Shown here piece by piece: positions 9,021-19,824 of a stretch of DNA of 64,000 bases. How positions within the stretch are numbered: position 1 is the stretch's first letter; each line of letters begins with the position of its first letter. The position numbers and the translations under genes were made by a program. Below the pieces are notes generated by a model. That model did not search any database and had not been told where the DNA came from. It saw only the letters and a list, made by a program, of their open reading frames with translations. Where the stretch lies: positions 1,563,001 to 1,627,000 of the forward strand of contig NZ_AP028672.1 of assembly GCF_041154505.1 (NCBI RefSeq), read 5' to 3'. This stretch comes from Acidovorax sp. A79. Its GTDB lineage: Bacteria > Pseudomonadota > Gammaproteobacteria > Burkholderiales > Burkholderiaceae_C.

Positions 9021-9866
9021 TTACTCCTCATTTGGAGCTTCCAGCGGCACCAGCGCCGCGATCCGGGGCAGCGCCGCGCGGGCATTCGCGGTGGTGGCCC
9101 GCGCGAGGATCCGCGCGGACTGGCCCCGCAGCTGCGCCAGCGCCTGGGCGATGCGCGGCAGCTCTGCCGGCGCGTTGCGGCCCTGGGGCCGGCCTTCGGC
9201 GCGCTGCGCCGCCGTGGTGTACAGCCAGTGGGGCGGGATGTCGGGTGCATCGGTCTCCAGCACCAGTGCATCCCCGGGCAGCTCGGCCGCCAGACGGCGC
9301 AGCTGCAGCGCCCGGTCGTAGGTCATCGCGCCGCCGAAACCCAGCTTGAACCCCAGCCCGATGAAGGCCTGCGCCTGCTGCAGGCTGCCGTTGAAGGCAT
9401 GGGCGATGCCGCCCTGCACGGGCAGCTCCCGCAAGCCCTTGAGCAGCCTGTCAGCGGAACGCCGCACATGCAGGATCACGGGCAGATCGAACCGGCGCGC
9501 CAGCTGGAGCTGCGCGCGGTAGAACCGCTCCTGCCGGGCGGGGTCCAGGCCGCCCACGAAATAGTCCAGACCGATCTCGCCGATGGCGGCAAGGCGCGGG
9601 TCCGCGTGGTGCTGCTCCAGCTCCTGCGCCAGGAGATCCAGGTCCCCGTCGTCGGCGCGCCCCGTGCACAGGGGGTGGATGCCAAGCGCATAGCTGTCCC
9701 CATGCCGGTGCGCCAGCTCCCGCACGGTGCCCCAGTTGCCGCGCTCGACGGCCGGGATCACGCAATGCGCGACGCCGCGTGCACGCGCCTCCTGGCGGAC
9801 CGCGTCGCGGTCGGGGTCGAACTCCGGGGCATCCAGGTGGCAGTGCGTATCGATCCAGGCGGTCAT
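9021..9866 (-). CDS. TatD-family metal-dependent hydrolase
   Basis: I start the gene at Met in MTAWIDTHCHLDAPEF, giving 281 residues. The HCH metal site at the N-terminus, the EIGLDYF block, HVRRS and the late ETDAPDIPP block are the metal ligands and signature of TatD nucleases (TIM barrel, 3'-5' DNA/RNA exonuclease in the characterised members). The length is normal. The intergenic stretch downstream to 8925 holds the A/T-rich tract AAAAAAAGATAGCTGC, which resembles part of the dispersed repeat seen at 441-504. Confidence 0.87.
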   Translation of the reverse strand: MTAWIDTHCHLDAPEFDPDRDAVRQEARARGVAHCVIPAVERGNWGTVRELAHRHGDSYALGIHPLCTGRADDGDLDLLAQELEQHHADPRLAAIGEIGLDYFVGGLDPARQERFYRAQLQLARRFDLPVILHVRRSADRLLKGLRELPVQGGIAHAFNGSLQQAQAFIGLGFKLGFGGAMTYDRALQLRRLAAELPGDALVLETDAPDIPPHWLYTTAAQRAEGRPQGRNAPAELPRIAQALAQLRGQSARILARATTANARAALPRIAALVPLEAPNEE

Positions 9867-9970
9867 CCGGCCATGATGCCTGACGAAACCTTGGGTGTGC
9901 ATCCGGCCGCGATACGTGCTAACGTGAAAACCATGCGCTTTTCCCCGGCGCAGTAGAAAAGGTGACTAGG

Positions 9971-10915
9971 ATGCCCCGGCCCGCCCTCTACAGCAGCTCC
10001 CGCCCTGCCCGCCGCCCCCCGGCGCAAGCGGCGGCCACGGTCCCCGCACCCACGGCCGATGCCGATGGAGCCGCCCCCCTTGCGCCTCCGTCTCCTGCGC
10101 CTGCCGCCACCGCGGGCGGCACGACGCTGTCCCGGCGCCACGTGCGCGGCCTGTGGACCATGATCGCGCTGCTTGGCGCCCTGCTCATCGCCAGCCTGTG
10201 GCTGCACCAGGGCCCCGCCCCCCGCAGGATCACCCAGGAAGACATCGATGCCGCCGTGCTGCGCACGCTGGAGACCACCACCCCGCCCTCCGCCGCTGCG
10301 CGCGCGGCGGAAGCGATTTCGCCCTCGGTGGTGCGTGTCGTGGGCTACGGCCGCGGCAAGAATGGCAAGGAGGAAGTCGAGCGTGGCGTGGGCACCGGCG
10401 TGGTCATCGTCGACAAGGGCATCATCCTGACCAACCTGCACGTGGTGGCGGGCTCCGACCGCATCGCCATCACCTTCCATGACGGCCTGGAGACCACGGC
10501 CAGCATCACCGGCGCACAGCCCGAAAACGATCTGGCCGTGCTGCAGGCCCACAAGGTGCCCGACGACCTGTTCGCCGCCCCGCTGCGCTCCACCCAGGAC
10601 CTGCGCCCCGGCGACCATGTGGTGGCCGTGGGGTTTCCCTTCGGCATCGGCCCCTCCGCCTCGGCCGGCGTGGTGTCGGGCCTCAAACGCGAATTCACCT
10701 CGCCCGAGGGCAAGCGCCAGCTCAGCAACCTGATCCAGTTCGACGCCGCCGCCAACCCGGGCAACTCCGGCGGGCCGCTGGTCACGCTCGACGGCGAGGT
10801 CGTGGGCATCGTCACCGCCATCCTCAACCCCACCCCGGCGCGCACCTTCATCGGCATCGGTTTCGCGGTGCCCATCGAGAACGCGGCCTCGGCCGTGGGC
10901 ATGCCGCCGTTCTAG
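9971..10915 (+). CDS. HtrA/Deg-like S1C serine protease without PDZ domain
   Basis: The protein has about 314 residues. An in-frame GTG nine bases earlier is an alternative start. A Pro/Ala-rich cytoplasmic tail precedes one membrane helix (LWTMIALLGALLIASLWL), so the protease domain sits in the periplasm. Counted from the GTG, the triad is His160 in TNLHVV, Asp190 in ENDLAVL and Ser269 in PGNSGGP. The chain stops soon after the protease fold, so there is no PDZ domain and regulation must differ from DegP/DegQ. The next gene in the same direction is the MoxR ATPase, 120 bases on across a repeat. Confidence 0.87.
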   Translation: MPRPALYSSSRPARRPPAQAAATVPAPTADADGAAPLAPPSPAPAATAGGTTLSRRHVRGLWTMIALLGALLIASLWLHQGPAPRRITQEDIDAAVLRTLETTTPPSAAARAAEAISPSVVRVVGYGRGKNGKEEVERGVGTGVVIVDKGIILTNLHVVAGSDRIAITFHDGLETTASITGAQPENDLAVLQAHKVPDDLFAAPLRSTQDLRPGDHVVAVGFPFGIGPSASAGVVSGLKREFTSPEGKRQLSNLIQFDAAANPGNSGGPLVTLDGEVVGIVTAILNPTPARTFIGIGFAVPIENAASAVGMPPF

Positions 10916-10918
10916 CAT

Positions 10919-11015
10919 GCAGTACCCCCTGAGTCGCTTCGCGCCTTCCCCCTCTCCTTCGGGAGGGGAACGCACCCTGTGGCGTAGGCCGCGTACGGCT
11001 CGCAGCATCGTTGAA
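10919..11015 (+). repeat. Dispersed intergenic repeat of the CCCCCT...AGGGGG class
   Basis: The gap between the protease and moxR holds TACCCCCTGAGTCGCTTCGC followed by CCCCCTCTCC-TTC-GGGAGGGG, an inverted repeat. The wording is like interspersed repeats common in Acidovorax and its relatives (recalled, not searched). It may also act as a transcript end for the protease gene. Confidence 0.55.
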
Positions 11016-11036
11016 CCCTGACAAGGAAGGAAAGCC

Positions 11037-12012
<976 letters not shown>

Positions 12013-12032
<20 letters not shown>

Positions 12033-13050
12033 CCCCCCCGGCGCCACGGTCCACGTCCTGCCCACCCTGCCGGGGCAGGCCGACCGCCTGCTGCGCGAGC
12101 TGGAGTGGAAGGTCATCCGCCGCCTGGACGGCCTGCTGCAGGGCGACTACCGCACCCTGATGCGCGGCAGCGGCCTGGACCTGGCCGACCTGCGCGAATA
12201 CCAGCCGCACGACGACGTCCGCCACATCGACTGGAACGTGACCGCCCGCCTGAACACGCCGCACGTGCGCGTGTTCATCGAAGACCGCGAAATGACCGCC
12301 TGGTTCCTGCTGGACCTGAGCCCCTCCATCAGCTTCGGCCCCGAGGGCCATGCCAAGCGAGACATCCTCACGGGTTTCGTGGCCGTGCTCTCGCGCCTGC
12401 TCACCCGCCACGGCAACCGCGTGGGCGCCATGCTGTACGGCGGCGCCAGCGGCCAGGCCGAACGCGCGGTGGACGCCGTGCTGCCGCCGCGCAGCAGCCG
12501 CGCCCATGTGCTGCACCTGGTGCACCGCCTGCTGGCCCCTGAAAAGGCGGCCACGCCCACACGCGCGAAGGGCGGCGGCGCCGCCACCGAACTGCACCGG
12601 CTGCTGCAGGCGGGGCTTGCCAACCTGCGCCGCCGCGCCACCGTGTTCGTGGTGTCGGACTTCATCAGCGCGCCCGGCTGGGAGAAACCCCTGGCCCAGC
12701 TGGCGCAGCGGCACGACGTGGTGGCCGTGCGCCTGCTGGACCCGCTGGAGCTCGCGCTGCCGGACGTCGGCCTCATCACGCTGCGCGACGCCGAAAGCGG
12801 CGAGCAGCTGCAGGTGGACACGCACGACGCGGCCTTTCGCCGCCGCTTCGCCCGCCTGGCCGCCGAGCGCGAGGCCGCGCTGCGCGAGGGCCTGGCCCGC
12901 GCCGGCGCCGACACGCTGGAACTGTGCACCGACGACGACCTGGTCGATGCGCTGCTGCGCTTCATGGACCTGCGCCAGCGCCGCGTGCGGGCGCCGCGCG
13001 CCCCCTCTGCCCCCGCGCCCTCGGAAGCGGCCCTGCCCACCGCCGCCTGA
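12013..13050 (+). CDS. DUF58 domain protein
   Basis: This 345-residue protein belongs to the DUF58 family, which is VWA-like and almost always found with MoxR. The family block DLREYQPHDDVRHIDWNVTA is clear, and FVVSDFISAPGW marks a VWA-type strand in the second half. The C-terminus is an Arg/Ala/Pro-rich tail. The role is unknown but likely structural or regulatory with the MoxR ATPase. It starts inside the end of the moxR gene. Confidence 0.88.
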
Positions 13051-13076
13051 ACCACCACGCCACCAAGGACCGCACC

Positions 13077-14123
13077 ATGGTTTTTCTCTGGCCCACCCTG
13101 CTCTGGCTGCTGCTGGTCGCGCCCTTGCTGGTGCTGCTGTACTGGTGGCTGCTGCACCGGCGCAAGAAGACGGCGCTCAGCTACTCCAGCCTGTCGCTGG
13201 TGCGCGAGGCCATGGGCCCCGGCCAGCGCCTGCGGCGCCACATCCCGCCCGCCCTCTTCCTGCTGGCGCTGATCGCCCTGCTGCTGGCGGCCGCGCGCCC
13301 GCTGGCCGTGATCACCCTGCCCTCGCAGGACCAGACCATCATGCTGGCCATGGACGTGTCGGGCAGCATGCGCGCCGCCGACGTGGAGCCCGACCGGATC
13401 ACCGCCGCCCAGAATGCCGCAAAGGCCTTCATCGCCGAGCTGCCGCGCCACGTGCGCGTGGGCATCGTGGCGTTCGCGGGCAGCGCGCAGCTGGCCCAGC
13501 TGCCCACGCAAAGCCGTGAAGACCTGGTCAAGGCCATCGACAGCTTCCAGCTGCAGCGCGGCACGGCCACGGGCAACGGCATCATGCTGTCGCTGGCCAC
13601 CATTTTTCCGGATGCGGGCATCGACATCGCGGCGCTGGGGGGCCGCCAGGCGATGCGTCCCAAGCCCATCGACGAGATCGGCAACAAGCAGGACCCCGCC
13701 AAGCCCTTCACCCCGGTGGCGCCGGGCTCCTACACCTCGGCGGCCATCATCATGCTGACCGACGGGCAGCGCACCACGGGCGTGGACCCGCTTGAAGCCG
13801 CCAAGTGGGCGGCGGACCGCGGCGTGCGCGTGTACACCGTGGGCGTGGGCACCGTGCAGGGCGAGACGATAGGGTTCGAAGGGTGGTCGATGCGCGTGCG
13901 GCTCGACGAAGAAACCCTGAAGGCCGTGGCGACGCGCACGAACGCCGAGTACTTCCACGCGGCCACGGCGGCCGACCTCAAGAAGGTCTACGAAACGCTC
14001 AGCTCGCGATTGACGGTGGAGAAGAAGGAAACCGAGATCTCTGCCCTGCTGGCACTGGCGGGCGCCGTGCTGGCCCTGCTGGCAGCAGCACTTTCGGTCT
14101 GGTGGTACGGGAGGGTGATGTAG
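13077..14123 (+). CDS. BatA-like von Willebrand factor A membrane protein
   Basis: From the ATG at 13077 (after AAGGAC) the product has 348 residues. Two N-terminal membrane helices (TLLWLLLVAPLLVLLYWW and ALFLLALIALLLAAARPLAV) lead to a VWA domain whose metal site is MDVSGSM with the later MLTDGQRTTG. A last hydrophobic helix anchors the C-terminus. This is the layout of BatA/Aerotolerance proteins. Together with the upstream MoxR and DUF58 genes it forms one operon. The metal site is complete, so ligand binding is likely. Confidence 0.88.
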   Translation: MVFLWPTLLWLLLVAPLLVLLYWWLLHRRKKTALSYSSLSLVREAMGPGQRLRRHIPPALFLLALIALLLAAARPLAVITLPSQDQTIMLAMDVSGSMRAADVEPDRITAAQNAAKAFIAELPRHVRVGIVAFAGSAQLAQLPTQSREDLVKAIDSFQLQRGTATGNGIMLSLATIFPDAGIDIAALGGRQAMRPKPIDEIGNKQDPAKPFTPVAPGSYTSAAIIMLTDGQRTTGVDPLEAAKWAADRGVRVYTVGVGTVQGETIGFEGWSMRVRLDEETLKAVATRTNAEYFHAATAADLKKVYETLSSRLTVEKKETEISALLALAGAVLALLAAALSVWWYGRVM

Positions 14124-14243
14124 GCCCCTGGCGCCACGCGCGAGCCCGCAGGCAGGCAGGCAGCCACGCCCGCGGGCATGCACGGATAGCGGCCCATGGC
14201 CGCCCGTGCCGGGGATCATGGCTCGAACCTGAGGAGACATTTC

Positions 14244-14492
14244 ATGCGCTTCCTGACCCAGATCGCAGCCGTGGCGCTGCTCGCCATGGCCGCCGGCTCC
14301 GCGCTGGCCCACAACTGCCCCAACGAGATGAAGGCCATCGACGCCAAGCTGGCCACCCATCCGGCGCTGACGGCCGACAACGCCGCCAAGGTCAAACAGC
14401 TGCGCGCGGAGGGCGAGGCCCAGCACAAGGCCGGCAAACATGACGACTCGATGAAATCCCTGGCGCAAGCCAAGAAGATCCTCGGCATCTAG
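14244..14492 (+). CDS. Small secreted protein of unknown function
   Basis: An ATG at 14244 with GAGGAGA eight bases upstream starts an 82-residue protein. The first 22 residues form a clean signal peptide ending in AGSALA. The mature part is short, helical and rich in Lys/Ala (EMKAIDAKLA, VKQLRAEGEAQHKAGKHDDS). I do not recognise a domain. It lies 120 bases after the VWA gene and could be transcribed with it or alone. Confidence 0.75.
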   Translation: MRFLTQIAAVALLAMAAGSALAHNCPNEMKAIDAKLATHPALTADNAAKVKQLRAEGEAQHKAGKHDDSMKSLAQAKKILGI

Positions 14493-14574
14493 ACCCGCCC
14501 CGCCATCCTCGCACCCCGCGCAGGCCGCCGGCCACAGGCTGGCGAGGCGAGGAACGCCGGGCCCGGGCCAGATA

Positions 14575-15330
14575 TCAGGTCAGGTGGCCGAGCACCAGCC
14601 GCACCACGCGGCTGCAGCGCACGGCCAGGGATTCGTCGTGCGTGACCATCACGAACGCCGTGCCCTGGTCCCGCGCCAGCTGCATCATCAGTTCAAACAC
14701 GCCGTCGGCCGTGGTGCGGTCGAGATTGCCCGTGGGCTCGTCGGCCAGCACGCAGGCCGGACGGGTGACCAGCGCCCGGGCGATGGCCACGCGCTGGCGC
14801 TCCCCCCCCGACAGCTCGGCCGGACGGTGGTGCAGGCGCTCCTTCAGCCCGACGGCGGCCAGCACCTTCGCGGCCTCGTGCTGGCACTGCTCGTACGGCA
14901 TGCGGCGGATGCGCAGCGGCATGGCCACATTGTCCAGCGCGCTGAACTCGGGCAGCAGGTGGTGGAACTGGTAGATGAAGCCCAGGTGCTGGTTGCGCAG
15001 CTGGCCCTGCCGTTCGGCGGAGAGGGACGACATGGCCTCCCCCTTCAGGCGCACGGTGCCCGAGGTGGGCGCATCCAGCCCGCCCAGCAGGTGCAGCAAG
15101 GTGCTCTTGCCCGAGCCCGAGGCGCCGACGATGGCCAGCGTCTCGCCCGCGTGCACCCGCAGGTCCACGCCCTGCAGCACGGTCACGTCCAGGCGCCCTT
15201 CGGTGAAGCGCTTGGTCAGGCCGTGCGCCTCCAGAACCACCGGGCCATGCAAGCCGGCGTGGGCGGCGGGCGCCGCCTCGAAGGGCCGCGGGGACACGCC
15301 GGTGCCGAGCGTGGGGGTCGTATTACTCAT
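14575..15330 (-). CDS. lolD: Lipoprotein-releasing ABC transporter ATPase LolD
   Basis: The 251-residue ABC ATPase has Walker [10 protein letters not shown], signature [15 protein letters not shown], Walker [13 protein letters not shown] and the H-loop VMVTHDES. It powers release of outer-membrane lipoproteins from the inner membrane to LolA. The N-terminal 25 residues are a variable extension. The gene overlaps the upstream lolC by eight bases. The similarity to MacB/FtsE ATPases is settled by the lolC neighbour. Confidence 0.92.
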   Translation of the reverse strand: MSNTTPTLGTGVSPRPFEAAPAAHAGLHGPVVLEAHGLTKRFTEGRLDVTVLQGVDLRVHAGETLAIVGASGSGKSTLLHLLGGLDAPTSGTVRLKGEAMSSLSAERQGQLRNQHLGFIYQFHHLLPEFSALDNVAMPLRIRRMPYEQCQHEAAKVLAAVGLKERLHHRPAELSGGERQRVAIARALVTRPACVLADEPTGNLDRTTADGVFELMMQLARDQGTAFVMVTHDESLAVRCSRVVRLVLGHLT

Positions 15331-16576
15331 AGCGCAGGGCCTCGGCAGGATTCACACGGCTGGCACGCCAGCTGGGGTAGAGCGTGGCCACGAAGGCCAG
15401 CACGAGCGAGATGATGCCGATGGGCAGGATGTCGCTGTTCTGCGGCTCGCTGGGCATCTTGCTGATCAGGTAAATGTCCTTGGGCAGGAAACTCGCGTTC
15501 AGCGCCCTCTCGATGGCCGGCACGATCACGTCGATGTTGAAGGCGATGGAGAGCCCCAGCAGCAGGCCCACGGCCGTGCCGATCACGCCCACCATGGCGC
15601 CCTGCACCACGAAGATGCTCATGATGCTTTTCGGGCTGGCGCCCAGCGTGCGCAGGATGGCGATGTCGGCGCGCTTGTCGGTCACCGTCATCACCAGGGT
15701 GGACACCAGGTTGAACGCCGCCACCGCCACGATGAGCGTGAGAATGATGAACATCATGCGCTTTTCAAGCTGCACGGCCGCGAACCAGGTGCGGTTCTGC
15801 TGCGTCCAGTCGCGGATCAGCAGCTGGCCGCTTAGGGACCCCGCCAGCTGCTGGGCCACGTCGCGCGCCTGGTGCAGGTCCTTGAGCTTCAGGCGCACGC
15901 CCGTGGGGCCTTCCAGGCGGAAGATGCGCTGGGCGTCCTCATGGTGCAGCAGCACCAGCGCCGAGTCGTATTCGTAGTGGCCGGAATCAAACGTGCCCGC
16001 CACCGTCATCTGCTTGAGGCGTGGCACCACGCCCGCCGGGGTCACCTGGCCCGCCGGGGCGATCAGGGTGACCACATCGCCGGCGCGCACGCCCAAAGCG
16101 CGGGCCAGCTCGCCGCCCAGCACCACGCGGAATTCGCCGGGCACCAGCAGGTTGAGCGTTTTTTCGTTGGTGGCGGCCAGGTCCGTCACCGCGCCTTCCA
16201 GCGCCGGGTCGATGCCGCGCACCAGCGCGCCCTTCATGTCCTCGCCACGCGCCAGCAGCGCCTGCGCCGCCACGAACGGCGCAGCGCCCACCACGTTGGG
16301 GTTCTGCCTGGCCTCGGCCAGCGTGCGCGCCGGGTCGGGCAGCGCCGCGCCCTGGGGCGCAAAAATCTCGATGTGCGAGACCACGCTGAGCATGCGGTCG
16401 CGCACTTCCTTCTGAAAGCCGTTCATCACCGACAGCACGATGATGAGCGCCGCCACCCCAAGCGCGATGCCCAGCATGGACACGCCCGAGATGAACGAGA
16501 TGAAGCCATTGCGCCGCGTGGCGCGGCCCGCGCGCGTGTAGCGCCAGCCCAGGGCCAGTTCGTAGGGGATTTGCAT
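15323..16576 (-). CDS. lolC: Lipoprotein-releasing ABC transporter permease LolC/LolE
   Basis: The 417-residue permease starts with [14 protein letters not shown], the Lol signature, followed by a membrane helix, a large periplasmic domain, and three further helices near the end ([21 protein letters not shown] onwards). Only one such permease accompanies lolD, as is usual outside the gamma-proteobacteria, so it probably acts as a homodimer (LolF-like). It lies divergent from the gene at 16657. Confidence 0.9.
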   Translation of the reverse strand: MQIPYELALGWRYTRAGRATRRNGFISFISGVSMLGIALGVAALIIVLSVMNGFQKEVRDRMLSVVSHIEIFAPQGAALPDPARTLAEARQNPNVVGAAPFVAAQALLARGEDMKGALVRGIDPALEGAVTDLAATNEKTLNLLVPGEFRVVLGGELARALGVRAGDVVTLIAPAGQVTPAGVVPRLKQMTVAGTFDSGHYEYDSALVLLHHEDAQRIFRLEGPTGVRLKLKDLHQARDVAQQLAGSLSGQLLIRDWTQQNRTWFAAVQLEKRMMFIILTLIVAVAAFNLVSTLVMTVTDKRADIAILRTLGASPKSIMSIFVVQGAMVGVIGTAVGLLLGLSIAFNIDVIVPAIERALNASFLPKDIYLISKMPSEPQNSDILPIGIISLVLAFVATLYPSWRASRVNPAEALRYE

Positions 16577-16656
16577 GAATAAGGAAAGAAGGCACTGCAG
16601 GGTGCGGAATGCACGCCACAGGCCGGCCAGATTGTGGCATCCCGGACAATAGGCCC

Positions 16657-17613
16657 ATGTCGGACACCACCCATTTGCTCATTCCCTACGCCGCCAGCGC
16701 CTCCCCGGGATGCCAGCAAGCCCTGCAGCGCCTGGCCCTGCCCCACCTGGACCGGCTTCTGGCCCGGCTCAGCCCCCATCCCGCCCAGAGTGACAGCGGC
16801 GAGGAAACAACCTTCTCCGCCCCCCACGAACGCGCCCTGGCGCGCGCCCTGGGCCTGCCTGCGCAGGACGGCCGCATCCCCTGGGCCGCGTGGCACCGCC
16901 ACCAGCAGGGCCAGCCCGCCGATGGAGCGGCCTGGGCCTTTGTCACGCCCTGCCAGTGGCAGGTCAGCACCGACCACGTCACGCTGCGCGACCCTGAACT
17001 CCTGGGACTGGACGAGGCCGCATCGCGCGCGCTGCTGGCCATCGTGTCCCCCTGGTTCGCCGAAGACGGCATCACCCTGCACTACGACCAGCCCACGCGC
17101 TGGCTGGCCCGCAGCCCGCTGTTTGCCCTGCTTGCCACCGCCTCGCTGGAACGCGTGCTGCTGCGCGACGTGCGCGCCTGGATGCCGGATGCGCGCGAGG
17201 CCCGCACGCTGCACCGCCTGCACAGCGAGATGCAGATGCTGCTCTACACCCACGCCTTCAACGACGAGCGCACGGCGCGCGGGCTGCCGGTGATCAACTC
17301 GTTCTGGGTGCATGGCACCGGCCCCCTGCCTGTGCCCGCCCCCACCGCCGCCACTGCGCCGACGGTACCCACCACCCTGCGCGGCGCGGCGCTGAATGAA
17401 GACTGGCGCGCCTGGGCCGCCGCCTGGACCGCGCTGGACGCAGGCCCCGTGGCCGGCCTTCTGCGCAAGGCCGAAGACGGCGTGCCGGTGCAACTGACAC
17501 TGTGTGGGGAGCGCAATGCGCTGGCCTTCCACAGCGCGCCCCGCACGCTGGCCCAGCGTTTTCAAAGCCTTTTCAGGCCCCAGCGCTTTGCAGAACTGCG
17601 CGAGAAGCTATGA
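16657..17613 (+). CDS. Uncharacterised protein conserved next to recJ
   Basis: From the ATG at 16657 (MSDTTHLLIPYAASASPG) the protein has 318 residues. No catalytic motif that I can name is visible. Family members are sometimes labelled phosphoglycerate-mutase-like, but I see no mutase signature. Conserved-looking blocks are FVTPCQWQVSTDHVTL, SEMQMLLYTHAFNDERTARG and NSFWVHGTGPLP. The stop overlaps the recJ start (ATGA), so translation is coupled. That and the position suggest a housekeeping role. Confidence 0.7.
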   Translation: MSDTTHLLIPYAASASPGCQQALQRLALPHLDRLLARLSPHPAQSDSGEETTFSAPHERALARALGLPAQDGRIPWAAWHRHQQGQPADGAAWAFVTPCQWQVSTDHVTLRDPELLGLDEAASRALLAIVSPWFAEDGITLHYDQPTRWLARSPLFALLATASLERVLLRDVRAWMPDAREARTLHRLHSEMQMLLYTHAFNDERTARGLPVINSFWVHGTGPLPVPAPTAATAPTVPTTLRGAALNEDWRAWAAAWTALDAGPVAGLLRKAEDGVPVQLTLCGERNALAFHSAPRTLAQRFQSLFRPQRFAELREKL

Positions 17614-19412
17614 AAATAGTAGCAAGAGACATCCCCCCCCGCGCCGCCTGGGCGCTGGAGCAAGCCGGCGTGCACCCGCTGCTGGCCCGCCTGTATGCCG
17701 CGCGCGGCGTGCGTGCCAAGGACGAGCTGGACGACGGCCTGGGCCGCCTGCTCCCTCCCTCGGGTTTGAAAGGCATTGACACCGCCGCCCGCCTGCTGGC
17801 CGACGCCATGGCGCAAAACAAGCGCCTTGTCATCGTGGCCGACTACGACTGCGACGGCGCCACCGCCTGCGCCGTGGGCGTGCGCGGCCTGCGGTTGCTG
17901 GGCGCGCAGCACGTGGACTACCTCGTGCCCGACCGCGTGACCGACGGCTACGGCCTCACGCCCCCCATCGCCCGGCGCGTGGCCGAGCGCGGCGCCGACG
18001 TGCTCATCACCGTGGACAACGGCATCGCCAGCGTGGACGGCGTGGCCGAGGCCAAGGCGCTGGGCCTGCAGGTGCTCGTGACCGACCACCACCTTCCCGG
18101 GCCCGAACTGCCGGCGGCCGACGCCATCGTCAACCCCAACCAGCCCGGCTGCACGTTCGAGAGCAAGTCCATGGCCGGTGTGGGCGTGATGTTCTACGTG
18201 CTGCTGGCGCTGCGGGCCGAGCTGCGGGCGCGCGGAATCTTTGATGCGCCGAGCGCCGCCGGGCCGCCCCAAGGCGCGAGCGCCCCCCTGGGGGGCAGCG
18301 AACCACACGTAGTGGGGAGCGTGGGGGCGCACCAGCCCTTGCAACCCAAGCTCGACCCGCTGCTCACACTCGTGGCGCTGGGCACCGTGGCCGATGTGGT
18401 GAAGCTCGACGCCAACAACCGCCGCCTGGTCGCCCAGGGCCTGAAGCGCATCCGCGCGGGCCAGATGCCCACAGGCATCGCCGCGCTGTTCCATGCCGCA
18501 GGCCGCAAGGCCCCGGTGGCCACCACGTTCGACTTTGGCTTTGCGCTGGGCCCGCGCATCAATGCCGCGGGTCGCCTGGCCGACATGACGCTGGGCATCG
18601 AATGCCTGCTGACCGACGACGCGGGCCGCGCCGCCGAGCTGGCGGGCCTGCTCGACGGCATCAACCGCGAGCGCCGCGAGATCGAGGGCGGGATGCGCGA
18701 CCAGGCCATGCTGATGGCCGAGAGCCTGTTCCAGGAAGACGAGGAGCCGCCCCCGGCCATCAGCGTGTTCGACCCCGACTTCCACGAAGGCGTGGTGGGC
18801 ATCGTGGCCAGCCGCATCAAGGACAAGCTGCACCGTCCCACCTTCGTGTTCGCGGCCAGCAGCGCGCCGGGCAAGGAGCACGAGCTCAAGGGCTCGGGCC
18901 GCTCCATCCCCGGCTTTCACCTGCGCGATGCGCTCGACCTGGTGGCCAAGCGCCACCCGGGCGTGCTGCTGAAGTTCGGCGGCCATGCCATGGCGGCGGG
19001 CTGCACCGTGGCCGAAGAAGCGTTCGATGTGTTTGAGCGCGCCCTGGCCCAGGTGGCGCAGGAGTGGCTCGATGCCTCCACCCTCACCCGCCGCATCGAG
19101 ACCGACGGCCCCCTGGCCCCCGAATACTGCCGCGCCGACATGGTGGACACCCTGCACCACGAGGTCTGGGGCCAGGGCTTTGCGCCCCCCACGTTCAGCG
19201 AAGAAGTGCAGATCGTGAGCCAGCGACTGGTGGGCGAGTCCAAGAACCACCTGTCGATCAAGCTCATGCACCAGGGCAACCCGGTGGATGCCATCTGGTT
19301 CGGCCACACCGAGCAACTGCCCGCGCGCGTGCTGCTGGCCTTCCGCCTCGATGTGAACGAGTGGAAGGGCGAGCGCAAGGTGCAGTTCCTGGTCGAGGGC
19401 GCGCAGCTCTGA
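17610..19412 (+). CDS. recJ: Single-stranded-DNA exonuclease RecJ
   Basis: The 600-residue 5'-3' exonuclease of recombination and mismatch repair carries the DHH-family motifs VIVADYDCDGATACAVG, ITVDNGIAS, VTDHHLPG and GTVADVV, plus the DHHA1-type GGHAMAAGC near the end. I start it at the ATG overlapping the previous stop. Between about residues 215 and 242 there is an extra segment, Gly/Pro/Ala/Ser-rich, whose DNA matches an intergenic repeat class rather than RecJ sequence. It keeps the frame and lies just before the helix leading to GTVADVV, so it is probably a tolerated surface loop. Confidence 0.93.
   Translation: MKIVARDIPPRAAWALEQAGVHPLLARLYAARGVRAKDELDDGLGRLLPPSGLKGIDTAARLLADAMAQNKRLVIVADYDCDGATACAVGVRGLRLLGAQHVDYLVPDRVTDGYGLTPPIARRVAERGADVLITVDNGIASVDGVAEAKALGLQVLVTDHHLPGPELPAADAIVNPNQPGCTFESKSMAGVGVMFYVLLALRAELRARGIFDAPSAAGPPQGASAPLGGSEPHVVGSVGAHQPLQPKLDPLLTLVALGTVADVVKLDANNRRLVAQGLKRIRAGQMPTGIAALFHAAGRKAPVATTFDFGFALGPRINAAGRLADMTLGIECLLTDDAGRAAELAGLLDGINRERREIEGGMRDQAMLMAESLFQEDEEPPPAISVFDPDFHEGVVGIVASRIKDKLHRPTFVFAASSAPGKEHELKGSGRSIPGFHLRDALDLVAKRHPGVLLKFGGHAMAAGCTVAEEAFDVFERALAQVAQEWLDASTLTRRIETDGPLAPEYCRADMVDTLHHEVWGQGFAPPTFSEEVQIVSQRLVGESKNHLSIKLMHQGNPVDAIWFGHTEQLPARVLLAFRLDVNEWKGERKVQFLVEGAQL
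18259..18332 (+). repeat. Intergenic-type repeat inserted in frame within recJ
   Basis: The stretch reads GCCGCCCCAAGGCGCGAG, CCCCCCTGGGGGGCAGCGAA and then GGGGAGCGTGGGGGC. This CCCCC/GGGGG-centred pattern followed by GCAGCGA...AGCGTGGGGGC is that of interspersed repeats between genes in Acidovorax-like genomes (recalled). Its length keeps the recJ frame open. Confidence 0.6.
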
Positions 19413-19428
19413 GGACTGCGCGCACGGG

Positions 19429-19638
19429 TCACTGGCGGCGCTGGCGGATCACCGTCACCGGCTCCCCGCCCTGGCCCCAGTTTTCGGGGTCCACTTCGTC
19501 AATGATGACCGTCACGGTCTCGGGCCGCTTGTCCAGCACCTGCTGCATCAGCTGGGTGACGCCGGCGATGAGCGCCGCCTTCTGCGCGGCCGTGGTGGGC
19601 AGGTCGCGCCGGGCGAGGCGGATGTTGACGAGGGGCAT
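19429..19638 (-). CDS. 4-oxalocrotonate tautomerase family protein
   Basis: From the ATG at 19638 the 69-residue protein begins MPLVNIRLARRD. Removal of Met exposes Pro1, the catalytic base of the tautomerase superfamily. The remaining sequence (KAALIAGVTQLMQQVLDKRP, VTVIIDEVDPENWGQGG) fits the 4-OT fold, in which small subunits form hexamers. The substrate is unknown. It is convergent with recJ, only 17 bases apart. Confidence 0.85.
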   Translation of the reverse strand: MPLVNIRLARRDLPTTAAQKAALIAGVTQLMQQVLDKRPETVTVIIDEVDPENWGQGGEPVTVIRQRRQ

Positions 19639-19824
19639 GGGCAAGTCCTTTTCGGGGGTGCGCGGAAACGAACGGCGCACAAGGCGCCACAGGAACCAAG
19701 GCAGTGGGGGCAGCCTTCATGGAGAAGGCGGCAGATGGCGCGATGAAATGGGCCGCCCGCGCACGGCTGGGAAGCGCTGGAAGCTATCTATTTAGTAGCA
19801 ACCAGCCCAACCCAGTGGCGGCCG

